Shown here: in pieces, positions 11,728-24,200 of the stretch
Numbering within the stretch: position 1 is the first letter of the stretch
Layout of the letters: the number at the start of each line of letters is the position of its first letter
NCBI GenBank assembly: GCA_029449245.1
Contig: JANATF010000004.1
Coordinates: 682,001-746,000 of the forward strand
DNA from: Mortierella alpina
Lineage: Eukaryota; Mortierellomycota; Mortierellomycetes; Mortierellales; Mortierellaceae
DNA length: 64,000 bases
Reading direction: 5' to 3'
Made by a program: the position numbers and the translations under genes
Notes under the pieces: generated by a model
The model's input: the letters and a program-made list of their open reading frames with translations, nothing else
Databases searched by the model: none
Told to the model about the DNA's origin: nothing

Positions 11728-14700
11728 ATGAAACCCGTCCTCCTCCTGTTCAGTGCCTTGGCCATCCTCGCCGCCACAAGTTCACCGGTCGCCCAGGCTG
11801 CAAAGAGACCTCACATCCAGGACACAAACAACCACCACTACTATGCAGTTAAACTTAACGACCTCGAAGCAGCATCACCTCTAGAGATTGCTCAGCATCT
11901 AGGCGTGCAGTATGTGGGTCAGGTCGGAGAGCTGCCTCAGTACCATCTTTTTAGCTACGCAAAGACAATCCATGAGAAGCGATCCGAGGCATCGCCACAG
12001 TACAGCAGCCGTAGCAATGCCACATTCACAGACGATGGCCAACATCAGGATATTGTTCTCCGTAGGTATGAGCAACTGCGGCAGAGTACTGTCTTTCCTC
12101 GGCGACCACAGGGAATGAGGGGTCTTCGCAAACGAAACGTCGACAATGATGGCGTTCAAGAATCAGACGCCACGTTGCATCCCTTGGGAGCTATCTATAA
12201 GCAAGCTCGACAGAAACGATTTAAACGGGACATACCTTTATTGGCTCGCGACGAGTACGTCCAAGGCGACAACCAACCGTCAGATGGCATAGCGGCACAC
12301 TTTCAAATCAAGGATCCGGGGTTTGGATATCAGTGGCATCTGGTAGGAAGGTTTTGGCCAGGGCTATGCACAGTGTAAAGAGCTGTTGGGAATGGAATCT
12401 GATGGCTAATATCTGTTTTTCTACTACTGCTGATGTGAATAGCATAATACTCTCCAACCCGGGAACGATATCAATGTGACAGGAGTGTGGGATCAAAACA
12501 TTACTGGGAAGGGCGCCATTGTAGCTATCATCGACGATGGCCTTGATGCCAATAGCGAGGACTTGGCACCGAACTTTGTAAGCATTTCTGCGAAGAGCGA
12601 TTATAAGGATCATTCAAAGAAGAGTACTCATCCCTTACACTTCTCTATCCCATCATTGTATGAATAGTTTGCTAATGGCTCTCATGATTTCAACGACAAT
12701 GTTGACATCCCCTTGCCCCGCAAATGGGACGATAACCATGGAACGCGATGCGCAGGCGAAATCGCCTCTTCCAGGAATAATCTTTGCGGCGTTGGGGTTG
12801 CTTGGGACGCCAAGGTCGCTGGACTACGAATCCTATCGGGCGAAATCACTGATGTTCAGGAAGCAGAGGCCCTCAATTATAACTTTCAGGAAACGCAAAT
12901 CTTCTCATGCAGTTGGGGCCCTCCCGACGATGGTATAGCTATGGCTGGACCGAACGAGCTTTTGCTAGATGCGTTCATCAATGGAGTCGATAATGGTCGC
13001 CAAGGCAAAGGAAGCATTTTTGTCTTTGCAACTGGGAACGGGGGCAGGGACGGCGACAACTGCAATTTTGATGGGTATACCAACAGTAGGTATACTGTCT
13101 CGATTGGCGCCATTTCCCGGACAAATAAGCATCCTGTCTATTCGGAGGCCTGTTCTGCTCAAATGGCTGTCACCTACAGCTCTGGAGATGGAAGTTATAT
13201 TGTAAGTTGTCCATAAGGACCTGCGTTGATTGTCTTGTGCTCAAATACATCCCTGCTGTATGCTAATAATCTCTCATGCAGTACACATGCGATACAGGCA
13301 AGAGAAACTGCTATCAATACCATAGTGGCACATCCGCGGCCGCACCCATTGCCGCAGCCATATATGCCCTTGTCCTAGAAGTCAGGTAAGCGCGCATAAG
13401 ATGGCTTAGGCGACGAACAACGACTTTTCAGGTTGTCACCTATCTCACACACATACGGGTTCCTTTATTAGACCGGACCTGAACTGGCGCGATATCCAAT
13501 ATTTGACCGCCCATACAGCCGTCCCCATCGACGAAAATGATCCAGACTGGGAGGAAACCTCTGTCGGTCGGCTATTCAATCACAAATATGGATACGGTAA
13601 ACTTGATGCCTATCGTATTGTCGAGTACGCAAAGGCCTGGACATCAGTTGGTGCTCGTGTCACGTACGAGTCTCCCATCATCACTGTAAACGGAGAGATC
13701 CCCTCTGGAATCGATGATATGACCGGCCAGACTGGAGTGGTTGGGCTTCCATCAGCATTCGTGGTAACTGAGGCCGCTCTGAAAGACGTCAAGTTTGGTA
13801 TTCTCGAACATGTCACCGTGACAGTGAATATCGAACATTCTTTCCGAGGAGATGTTGAAGTAGAGCTGAGAAGTCCGGACAACATCATCTCGCAGCTTGC
13901 AGCACATAGGCCTCGTGACAACACCACCGAAGGGTTTGTCAACTGGACATTCATGAGCGTTAAGCACTGGTAAGTTTCAATGTGGCATTGGCGACTGGTA
14001 TTACCCTGAATTACGCGTGATGAGAAGGCGCTCTACTTACGTCAGAAGTTTCTGTTCTATTACTTTGGATCTTAGGGAGGAAAGCCCAATCGGCACCTGG
14101 ACACTTACTGTGTTCGATCGTCACCAGCCCGACAAAACAGGAACCTTTATTAACTGGAAGCTGGGTTTGCACGGTGAGATCGCAGGCGGCCGTAACTCCA
14201 CTCCGCCACTACCACCGCCACCGCCTCCCCGACCCACAACCGCACCTGCTATCCCGGAGAAGACGCCTATGGGTAATGACCCTATCAACGAAGATGACGG
14301 CAGAATCGCGATCAAGATCAGTCCGTTTATCTATGTCATGTTTGCAGGAATGTTTGCAGCGATCGGAGCAGCGCTATTCCTGATGTATCGCCAGCGGGCC
14401 AACCCCAAAAGCATGTTTGGTGCACGTAGGGATGACGAAGAGGCCGCCCAGCGTGGAGGACTGCTTGGACGTCGCGGGGACTATGAGTTTGATGAGCTAC
14501 CGACGCATGAGCTGGGAGGTAGCGACGACTCTGATGATGATGATGACTCTGCGGATTCGGATTCTCGCCGTATTCTTTTCGACAGAAGCAAGCTGGGAAC
14601 CACTGAGCGGGACGAGTCAGGAGTAAATGAGCTCAAGACTGGAGCTCAGCGCGAGGTGCCTAGTCCACTCTCGAGTGGAGAGGAGCTTGAACCCGAGAGT

Positions 14701-14865
14701 AGCTTCGAGGTGGCGGTCGCAGAAGAGGACGGAGACGAAGAAGACGAAGACGACGATGATGACGACTTTGAGGATTACCCAGGTGGCTCTGGGTCCAAGA
14801 TCCAAAGTGACAGCTGGGACGAGTTTAGCACGCTTGTCAAGGCCAAGGATGGAAAGAGGCAGTAG
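11728..14865 (+). CDS. KEX2: Kexin, Golgi subtilisin-like proprotein convertase
   Basis: Membrane-bound serine endoprotease that cleaves after KR/RR in the late secretory pathway, maturing secreted proteins. Exons 11728-12342, 12443-12577, 12668-13201, 13282-13385, 13472-13969 and 14076-14865 give 891 aa. In order: signal peptide (residues 1-24); prodomain with dibasic sites (RKR, KRFKR); catalytic domain with Asp236 (IIDDGLD), His274 (DNHGTRC) and Ser446 (SGTSAAAP), whose spacings of 38 and 172 residues match yeast Kex2; oxyanion motif ATGNGG; a P domain containing HVTVTV and NWTFMSVKHW; a Pro-rich stem; one transmembrane helix (about 712-734); and a cytosolic tail with long Asp/Glu runs. 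The acidic tail is probably a sorting signal. Family call is very secure; exact exon ends are deduced from frame. Confidence 0.95.
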
Positions 14866-15727
14866 AGTGCATTGATACCTCAGAGTGAAAATCACGTCAC
14901 TAAAGCATATAGGAAGCCGTGCTCTGGCGGCCCCAAACCCAATGCGACTCAAATAGTCGATGTGAAAATATCGTTCTTAACTTTTGTGGGTTGTTCACTG
15001 ACATCCTTCGCCGAACTCTGCCATCACCATCACTGATACAGCCATGACCGAAACTCGAGGTCAGTGTTGAGTAAGGGTGACGATTGACCGTGGTATAAAA
15101 GATGCCCTACTTTGCGATACGTTTCTCCTTTGCGTCTGCTCTCTCCCTTCACCCGCGACACGCAGAGGTAAGTGGTCGTCTCCAGCAACAACCACCTTCT
15201 TGCCTTTCCTTCTTTTTTGTTGTCCAAAGAATACGTTTATCTGATCACTCTCTTTTTTTTCCACTTAGTCCTCTCCGACTACGTCGCCACACCTCAAGGG
15301 CGGCTCATTTCCATCGTAAGAGAAGGGTAAGAGAATGATATTATGCCACCTGCACCACGAACACTGCGAACGAGCAACGTCTGATCGCCCACCCTTCTTG
15401 ATCTCTAGTCACGCCTGGAGTTTTGTCGTTCTCCACATGCAAAAACGACAACTTTGCAGTTTGCTTAAGTAGCTAGATAGCATATGTAGGCATGCCTGTC
15501 AGCATGCTCCCCAGTGCTGGGCTACATTGAGCGATGGCGCGTTTTGCTCACTTCGGTGACGTAATTCTAGCCGCCATTGACCTGTAGCCAAGCATATACT
15601 ACATATACTTCGCGTTGGTCAATTCGTCCTTTGAACCATTCCCTCACTCCCTGATCCGCCATTTTGGTGAATAGTGGCGATACCCGTGTCATCAACCTCA
15701 GCACCTACCTCATACAACTAGCCAGCC
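14866..15727 (+). promoter_or_regulatory. Intergenic with TATA box and candidate leader introns upstream of the PP2A scaffold gene
   Basis: TATAAAA at 15094-15100 is followed by a pyrimidine-rich start region. Two intron-like units follow: 15168-15268 (GTAAGT...CCACTTAG, CTGAT branch-like site) and 15316-15408 (GTAAGA...TCTCTAG, CTGAT branch-like site), with a 47-nt exon between them that has no ATG. The simplest reading is a spliced 5' leader of the PP2A-A transcript that starts at 15728. A short non-coding transcript is the alternative. No protein-coding exon is supported here. Confidence 0.45.
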
Positions 15728-18168
15728 ATGAATCCAGAGCCAGAGCTCTATCCTATTGCAGTCCTTATTGATGAGCTTCGCCATGACGACGTCAGTTTGA
15801 GACTTAATGCTATTAAGCGTCTGAGCACAATTGCGCTGGCTTTAGGTCCCCAGCGGGCGCGCGACGAACTCATTCCTTTCCTAGATGGTAACATTTCATG
15901 CCAGCGGATAACCTGTCCATGACCGATAGGCTTCACTCGCGCTGTGCAGAGAAGGTCGAGATGGCGTAAGGAGTGGCCTTGCAGACTTACCTACCAAATA
16001 CACTTTTTTAATTTTTCTCACAGACTCTATTGACGACGAGGACGAAGTTCTCTTGGTCCTTGCTGGGGAGCTCGGTGACTTTATCGAGTATATCGGTGGT
16101 GCCTCGTTCGCGCATATCCTTTTGCAGCCCCTGGAAAACCTCGCGGCTGTTGAAGAAACCATGGTCCGCGATAAGGTGCGCCAGGAGGACCTCACTAACT
16201 ACCCAGAATGCGGTTGGAGGAAGCAGCTGTATGCTAACAACTGCGTCTCAATCGCGACATATAGGCCGTCGAGTCTCTCAACAAGATCTGTCCGGCGCTG
16301 AATGAGACGCAGCTGGAGCAGTACTACATACCCTTGGTCAATCGTCTAACTGTGGGAGACTGGTTCACAAGCCGCACCAGTGCTACCGGCTTGTACGCCT
16401 CGGGTTATGCTCTAGCCTCGTCAGCGACTCAGGAACACTTGCGCAAGTAAGGATGCACTTTGCATTCAGATTAGCTCCATGGTATCAGCTTTGAGAGGTA
16501 GTTGGCTCACATGTGTTGATCCACGATTGTTGCACTAGGTCATATGGTCAGCTTTGCGCGGACGATACTCCTGCGGTTCGCCGCGCTGCTGCAACGCATC
16601 TTGGGGTAATATATCTTTAATTCCAGCACGTTTTTTTTGTTCACGACACTCTCTTTTGCTGAACAGTCTTTTTTTGATACTGTAGGCATTTGCAAAGAAG
16701 GTTTCGAAGGAGCACCTTGTTTCAGATATCATCCCACAGTTCAGCAAGTTGGCCCAGGATGAGCAGGACTCTGTCAGACTTTTGACTGTGACCGATCTTG
16801 TCGCCATTGCAGAGGAGCTCACTGCTGATGAATGCAAGGCGTATGTTTTGCAGCCGCTCAAAGTTATGGTGGCCGACAAATCCTGGAGAGTGCGTTACAT
16901 GATTGCTGACAACTATGTCAAGGTATGATTGTGGAAGCAACGGGATCTGAATAAGGCAGAAACATGCTGTGCAAGGCTGACTCTGTAGTTCTATTTGTCG
17001 ATGGCGAATCACAGCTGAGCAAAGCCGTAGGTGAAGATATTGCAAAGGACGACCTGGTCATGGCGTTTGTGCGATTGCTAAAAGACAACGAGGCAGAGGT
17101 CCGCACTGCTGCTGCTGGACAGATACCCGGTATGTCGCGTAATTTAATGCCCTGGCAAAATAATCGTCTTCAAGCATGACTTAATTAACTAAACTAATGT
17201 TTGGGATCTTAGGATTCGGTCAGCTCGTGGGAAAGGAAACCATCCTCGAACAAATCCTGCCATGTGTCCGCGATCTAGTGACGGATACCTCGCAACATGT
17301 TCGGGCAGCGCTGGCGATGCATATAGGTGGTCTCGCACCCATTCTTGGAAAGGAAGCCACGACAGAGCACCTTCTACCTCTCTTTTTGCAGCTTCTGAAG
17401 GATGAATTCTCAGATGTTCGATTGAACATCATTTCAAAGCTTGAGACGGTCAACAGCGTCATTGGGATCGAGCTCCTGTCACAATCACTTCTTCCAGCAA
17501 TTGTCGAGCTTGCCGAGGATAAACAATGGCGGGTGCGCCTGGCGATCATCGATTACATCCCACTGCTTGCGACTCAATTGGGCGTCGCGTTCTTCAACGA
17601 GAAGCTTGGAGGGCTGTGCATGTCTTGGTTAGGTGACAGCGTCTTTTCAGTCCGGGAGGCCGCTGCCATCAATCTGCGCAGACTGACTGAGGCCTTTGGG
17701 GTGGAATGGGCCAAGGAGACCATCATACCAAAAGTGTTGGCTATGGGTACAAATCCCAACTATCTCTATAGAATGACCACTATCTTTTGCATCACGGTAT
17801 GTCTCCATCTGCGCGGATCGACTTGGGCACTTGACGTTCCGGCTGTCTACCAGTTTTGCACAGACGTCTGATATTCTTTTGTGATTCTTTTGTTGTAGGC
17901 AATGGCCCCAGCAGTGACGCCCGAGGTGATTCGGGACTATATCCTCCCTACAGTTTCCAACTTGGTGTCGGATCCGATCCCTAATATCCGCTTCAATGTT
18001 GCCAAGTCGATAGAGGCGCTAATCCCCGTCCTGCTGCAGAACTCCGATACAAAACACTTGGTTGAACAGCAGCTTCAGCCAGCATTGGTCAAGTTGAGCG
18101 AAGATGCCGACAATGATGTCCGGTTCTTTTCACGAAAAGCGCTGTTGGCTGTAAACGCTTCAATCTGA
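15728..18168 (+). CDS. TPD3: Protein phosphatase 2A scaffold subunit A (HEAT repeats)
   Basis: Structural A subunit that holds the PP2A catalytic C subunit and regulatory B subunits in the cytosol and nucleus. Eight exons: 15728-15887, 16024-16175, 16265-16446, 16539-16605, 16686-16922, 17015-17129, 17213-17796 and 17899-18168, giving 588 aa, essentially the family length (about 589). The protein is a continuous array of about 39-residue HEAT repeats, visible as recurring [19 protein letters not shown] and DKQWRVRLA blocks. It starts at [18 protein letters not shown] and ends in the [12 protein letters not shown] repeat. All introns are short (47-136 nt). The start is the first ATG and gives the conserved N-terminal repeat. 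Very secure. Confidence 0.95.
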
Positions 18169-18463
18169 CCACGACACTTCAAGTATCAGGTTTATGCATG
18201 AACCGCGTGTAGAGAACCCCCTCTGCATATATGAGGAGTGCCCTCGAACCTATTCCACGCTGTAATTGACGCGGCTCTACAGTATAACAGTATCGACAGT
18301 ACAGACTACGAGAGGTCAGGACCGCCTCGACTCCTTCAGCCAGCAAAACCATATCTGACAAGCCACACCTTCAATCCAAAAATTTTTCTTCGTCCATAAT
18401 AAACCGCGAGCGACTGGATTCCTGTGCTCTCCCTCTTTCACCCACACTCATTCATTGATCAAC
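18169..18463 (+). promoter_or_regulatory. Short intergenic, RPS3 promoter and leader
   Basis: 295 bp between PP2A-A and RPS3, same strand. The last 60 bases are pyrimidine-rich (CTCTCCCTCTTTCACCC), typical of ribosomal-protein mRNA leaders. No TATA consensus or other feature stands out. Confidence 0.45.
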
Positions 18464-19721
18464 ATGGCCTCCGCTCAGATTTCCAAGAAGAGAAAGGCAA
18501 GTTATCTCTTGCCGTCCAGGCACAGCGCTGCCCACCGTCGTTCTCGCAGGGATACAACGCAGGGGAACACTGGACACTCTGGACGAAAAGCAGATGTCGG
18601 GATCATCGCTATCCTTCGGATTTGCTTGGATCATTAGGTCGGGGCAATTGCGAGATCTTTCATCTTGCTCGGCTCTAGTTCCTCGACTCTCCAAGGGAGA
18701 GCAGCCCTGGGATATGGAAATCGTTCAGTCAACACTCGGGAACTTGGACAGCATTGTTTATGTTCCCATCTCGACATCATCATGATCGCTGTAAATTCAG
18801 CATTCAAAGCAGAGGTGACATTCTGAGGATCATGCGATGTTGCTTGGAGAATACACGCTTAGTGTTATTGCCCTGTGACATCAGCATTCGCAGGATCGCA
18901 GCTTTAGGATCGCAGCTACCGGCTACTGAGAGAAAGAAAAACATGGCAACCAAGAAGGGGTAACAAGCAAAGGGGAGTGCCATTTCAAAGTTACTTACCA
19001 ACGACTCTTGCTCTGAAAAATATAGTTCGTCGCCGATGGTGTTTTCTACGCCGAGTTGAACGAGTTCTTCCAGCGTGAGCTCGCTGCTGAGGGTTACTCT
19101 GGTGTCGAGGTCCGCGTCACCCCCGCCCGCACTGAGATCATCATCCGTGCCACCCAGACTCAGGAGATTCTCGGTGTCCAGGGTCGCCGCATCCGCGAGT
19201 TGACCTCCTTGGTCCAGAAGCGTTTCAAGTTCCCCGAGAACACCGTTGAGTTGTACGCCGAGAAGGTCTCCTTCCGCGGTCTCTGCGCTATTGCCCAGTG
19301 CGAGTCCCTCAAGTACAAGCTCCTTAACGGTGTTGCCGTCCGTCGTGCCTGCTACGGTGTTGTCCGCTACATCATGGAGTCTGGTGCCAAGGGTTGCGAG
19401 GTCGTCGTCTCCGGAAAGCTCCGCGGTGCCCGTGCCAAGGCCATGAAGTTCGTTGACGGATTCATGATCCACTCTGGTCAGCCCACCAAGGACTTCGTTG
19501 ACTCCGCCGTCCGCCACGTTCTCTTGCGCCAGGGAGTTTTGGGTGTCCGCGTCAAGATCATGTTGCCTTGGGATCCCCAGGGCAAGATGGGTCCCAAGAC
19601 CCCTCTCCCCGACATGGTCACCATCATGGAGCCCAAGGAGGAGGCCCCCATCCTCGCCCCCGTCTCGGAGTCCCGCGAGGAGGCTGTTGCCCCCGTCGCT
19701 GTTGCCCCCGTCGAGGCTTAA
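18464..19721 (+). CDS. RPS3: 40S ribosomal protein uS3 (RPS3)
   Basis: Component of the small ribosomal subunit head near the mRNA entry channel. Two exons, 18464-18496 and 19026-19721, give 242 aa. Residues run through the diagnostic QISKKRK-FVADG N-terminus, the KH domain ([11 protein letters not shown]), VELYAEKV, the nearly invariant [28 protein letters not shown] block and [10 protein letters not shown], with a short Pro/Glu/Ala-rich tail. Codon use is strongly biased (GGT, GTC, CGC, AAG), as expected for a highly expressed gene. The intron is long (529 nt) and its donor reads AAAG|GCAAGT, a GC-AG intron. The start is fixed by the conserved [12 protein letters not shown]-terminus encoded in exon 1. 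Confidence 0.97.
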
Positions 19722-20022
19722 AAAACTTGCCTTTATGCGCCTGTTTTGACAATAAAACTTTAAAACCCCTGATCCTCGTTAGGCCGTGATGTCTTTTCTC
19801 TACCATCGGTAATGCCTTGATGTCTGTTCGTCCAGGATGAGCTCTCGGGCGGGATCCGCTCACGTGATAACCGACTTAGTGGCCAGCCCAGTTGCCGCCA
19901 AAATAAACTGGTGCATCGCGTGTCTTTTGTTGCTCATCAACCACTCTCTCCCTCTCTTCTCGATCCTCACTCACCCAGTTCGCCACCCTCCCATTATACC
20001 TAGTATCCCCTCATTACCTTCA
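19722..20022 (+). other. Short intergenic, RPS3 terminator region and PSF2 promoter
   Basis: 301 bp. AATAAAAC at about 19751 is a plausible polyadenylation signal for RPS3. A pyrimidine-rich tract at 19940-19980 precedes the PSF2 start. Nothing else supported. Confidence 0.5.
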
Positions 20023-21223
20023 ATGGCACTTCCTCGGCATCTTAAGAATGGCCTCACACCGCTGGAGATTGAGTTTCTCGCAGAGAATGAGCTGATCGAG
20101 ATCGCAGCCTCAATCGACACCAAACAGAATCTAGAGCTCCTTGGGGTAGGTGGTCGTCGCCAATCGTCCATGCGTCGTCTATGAGGGACACATAGTGCAG
20201 GGCTTTTATCAGAATCAAGCTTTCATCGGAAACTCGTTGCATTTCCTCAGTAGTGTCTGCATCGGAATCATAGAAACCAAGGAGGCTAATATTTTCTTTG
20301 TATCTCTTTCTTTTTCCGCGTCACTAGGGCAGCCTACCGCCTCTGAAGCCCCTGCAGATGAACAAGGTCCCTCTTTGGATGGCGATCTCCTTGAAGAAGA
20401 AGCAAAAGTGCAATATCGTGGTTCCCAAATGGATGACAGCAGGCATGTAGCTGCACTTGTTCTTCCGACTGTGAATGAGAGGCAAGAAGCTGCACTCTGT
20501 CCAACCTCCTAATGCGATCAGGCCTATTTTTTCTGGCTTCTGCCAATAGAATCATTACAAAAATCACTCAAGGATGAGCAAGAGCAAGAAGTTTTCAGCG
20601 CTTTGCCATATCATTACATGGAAACTGCTCAGCTGCTTCTGGAAAAGTACGTCACGACTAGACAAGCGCCTTATAGCGCGCGTAGCGCGTATAAACATTG
20701 AGGGTCGCCGTGTTATTTGCTTTTGCTCCGCAGGCCGCCCCTCCCGTGTCCATTAGTGATATCAACAATACTTACTCTCCGTCGGTGAACACTGTTGTAC
20801 ATATCACTAGTGCATGCGACGATATACCCTCGGCAGATGTAGTCAGGACGTTACTAAAGGATCTTCGAGAGGCGCGTCAGAGCAAGGCTCGGAAGGGTGT
20901 GGAGGCTCTCGGCTTGACGTATATTCAGGTCTGGTTTGTGATGCCATTTAGAGAACGTGCTTGACATGAGTCGTGTTGCATACTGACCTAGGAAGTGACT
21001 ACCTGTTTCTTCGCCATGTGCGGCTATACGGTCATAGATGGATAATATCGGACTCATGGAGATTAACGAGATACGACCGTTCTTCACAAAAGCGTTCTAT
21101 GAACTTCAGAAGCTAAGGCCCGCCGGTGATGCAAACGACGTCTATGGAGCCCCTGAACCATACCGCGACTTTGACGGGACAGCGTCGTTCTCGAGCTCAA
21201 TGCTGGAATCGACACGCCAATAA
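20023..21223 (+). CDS. PSF2: GINS complex subunit Psf2
   Basis: Subunit of the GINS tetramer (Sld5-Psf1-Psf2-Psf3), part of the CMG helicase needed for DNA replication initiation and fork progress. Exons 20023-20145, 20328-20442, 20550-20646, 20811-20928 and 21038-21223 give 212 aa. Family signatures: N-terminal LTPLEIEFLAENELIEI, VPLWMAISLKKKQKC followed by IVVPKWM, the helical ACDDIPSADVVRTLLKDLREARQSKARKG, and DNIGLMEINEIRPFF. Intron 2 must use a GC donor (GCAG|GCATGT) to keep the frame: the alternative GT sites either shift frame or remove the conserved PKWM. Intron 3 skips an A/T-rich stretch to a CACTAG acceptor, restoring the conserved NACDDIP. Function secure; exon 2-3 joint moderately secure. 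Confidence 0.92.
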
Positions 21224-24200
21224 AGAGGTCATGATGACACAACGGACGTTTTGCTTTGTTTGTGAGGCGTGCATTGTTTGTGGTTTGTGTGCCGCATTTT
21301 GTTGGCGATTGCCTCCCTAATAGACTATTGAGAAGGACTATTACATAACGGAGAGACTAGCAAAACATACAGGCTTGCAGTTGTTAATCAGTTCGGTGCC
21401 ATGTCTTAACTATCGCGCCTGCTCTTACAAGCAGTTGCGATCCAACGCCTATCGAAAGGTTTTGATGAGACCAAAAGAAAACAAGAATGGGCGGGCCTCA
21501 GGGCGACTGGTCGCCATGAGCACCCTTCCTGTAGCCGGCCATATGCGCCGTAGTGAGCTCATTTGCGTCCGATAGTAATCAACGCATGACTTTTCGTTAC
21601 ATGCCTCGAGGCTCCTCGAGCTATTAGTGCTGGTTGCTAAAATGAACTTGGGATGAGGGGGAAGAGGGCACGATCCAAACCGCACGAACCATGAGAAAAC
21701 TAGTTTTTTTTTTGGTAGACTACGGGCAGTAAACAAGTCCTGCAAGATTTGGTCTCCATGCAATGCTATGAGGTGCAAAATATCAAGCGGGAATGACAAA
21801 ATACGTGAGCAGTTTGGCGCATAGATCGTGAGAGCACTTGCGGTGAACGAATATACGGGGGTGGAAGCGCACAGGCCTTTCGACCAAAGAACAGCTATAA
21901 CGGAATTGAAACCTGTAGGATCACCGTCCTTGATGCAATGTTTGTACCATTAGACGGACGGCTGCGGGAAACGCTAGTTTGACAAGTATTCTTTACGATT
22001 AGACTAGAGGGCAACTCAACGCGATGCCCTAGTACCGAAACCACAATGACTCTCGGCCACGCTTAATCGTCGCTTGAAACCGGTATCAACCTTCTGTGAG
22101 CATAATCATCAAAAAAACAACGTTGCATCGTGTCCGTTGTCGAAAACAGACAAAGTGTCATCGAGAAGATCTAAAGGCGGGTGTCACACGCATCAATTGA
22201 TGATGGTTTGTTATTGCTCGCAATTTCCCTTTTACTAGGCTAGTTGTGGTCCTAGTCATATTTGCAAAGGCAAAAAGCTGAACAAATGTAGTTACTGCTG
22301 GATGGAAAGCAAGAAGACGAAACCAACATCTGGATGTTGCATTGTCCCACGAACGCGAGGAATCGTGTCCCGACAGAGAAACAGAACCCTCATTCATGCA
22401 GTAGCTCTTGAGTTTTAAGTTTTGTGTTCTTGATCAGACTACTTTTTCGCGCCACGACATGCAGAGGCGGGCGGGCGCTAGTTGCCGCAAGGTGCCTTGA
22501 GCACTGATTCAGGCCGAGATACGACTTGAGGGTGGGGGTGCTGACATCGCAGAGGATGAGAAATACAAATGAAGACCATGGCGATGCTATGCTTATCGGT
22601 ACAACTCATGTGCTTTGTTGCATTGCAATCTCCAGCATGTGCACATATTACGGTTTTGCATTCTTCCTCGACTTGGACTGGGACACGAGAATGCTCCGAT
22701 TGAATAGACTGAATAGCGAACTGACCGGATGGGCGGTGGCATTGTTTGTTGGCGTTCCTTTCAAAAACACAGTTACAAACAGTGAACTTGCCCATCGTGC
22801 CTTCCACCTCACAGCAACAAGAAACCTGTAGCCACAATAGTTTGGAAATGAAAGACAGACGAGAGAAGCGGGAGAAGCATTTTTTTTTTTTGCACACCAC
22901 AATCAGCGTAAACATCCATGCCTTCCATTGTCATGGGTTGTCTCACTCTGTTCCTTCGGCAGGAACCCTGGATATAAAAGAGACCTTCCTCTCCTAGCTT
23001 TTTTCTCTTTGCTTTTTTGTTCGCTCCCTTCGCCTTCAACGCGAATGCACCAATACACACACACACACTCTCTCTCGCTCTCTCTCTCTCTCTCACCCTT
23101 TCTCTCTAACTCACACGCACACACAACCACCCAACTTACTACCATCCTTAAGCGTCCACAGTGGACCTCAACACGTTTCCTCTGCATCGCCCCTTCCAAC
23201 ACTCCACATCTTCTATCATTTCATCCCGCTCTTTCTCTCCGACTTTGTGTTTATGCCAGGTGCGTCTATGTTGGCGATTCTCTTGCTCCTAAAAAAAGGG
23301 TTCAGCTTCGTCATCGCACACCACATAGAAGAACACACTGGCCCTCCTCAGATCTCTATCTCTCTCGGCTGCCCATCATCGCTATTGAGCCAATTTCTTT
23401 GCGCGTTGTCTCCTGAACTCCAAACGGACATACTGTAATATCTAATTACGGTTGTTCAAGGAGATGGAGGCAACGAGGTGAAGTGCATTATGGAGACCCT
23501 CAGTCCGTCATTTATTTATATCGCGAACGCACTCGTCGTCATCGCATGCTGCACCGCTGCGACGTCCTGCAGTGGTTGGCGGGGTTGCTTGTTGTCATTT
23601 GATAGTATCGAGTGCTCTATAAAAGTGTGGGCCGAAAATTGTCTTATGCATTATGCGCTTCATTTCGTGTACCTTGGATGGAACCAACGCGCGCAGGTTC
23701 TTGGCCTTGCGGGTCATGCGCGGCTGCGTGGATTTCTTGGGGTTGATTGTTTTATGCTTCGAGTCTACTCCATCGTGCTTGCTTGCTTCTCCTCTGTACC
23801 TGCATTTGTACACAGCATCGCATTCCCCTTCTGTTGTTGTTTTTTCTTGTTTGCAGATTTCACCTGCTACCGCTGTCGCCTCTTTATTCCTTTTCTTGAT
23901 CTCGGGGCATTTCTGTTCTCACTGAGGTAGAGCGTCGACTTGATGCCGTGATTGGTCCGATGGTCTCTCACTGCGCGGAAAGCGCCTGCAGTCCGTATCC
24001 GCCTTTCCCCCCGTTTTTTTCCTCGCCCTTGGGACTTCAACGCTCTCTCGGCCCACGCACTGAAAAAGTCCTTCCCCTATGCCTCACGATGACATTGCTA
24101 TTCCGATTGAACCTAACGAACGGCTTCATCTACTATCGCATGGGCGATGGCACCCATTTTAACCTTTGCTCAGCTTGGACGACTTGTATTCGATCATCTT

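Noticed and set aside
16880-17060. snoRNA-like C/D boxes in PP2A-A and RPS3 introns
   Set aside because: Only partial RTGATGA and CTGA matches were found, and CTGA coincides with likely branch sites; no terminal stem of proper form.
18804-19517. 237-codon minus-strand open frame over RPS3
   Set aside because: Antisense to a highly codon-biased ribosomal gene, which suppresses stops on the other strand; Leu/Gly/Asp-rich product is a typical mirror artefact.
22478-23416. Several 80-160-codon frames on both strands in the kinase 5' region
   Set aside because: They derive from CT/CA repeats and T tracts, lack family similarity and exon logic.
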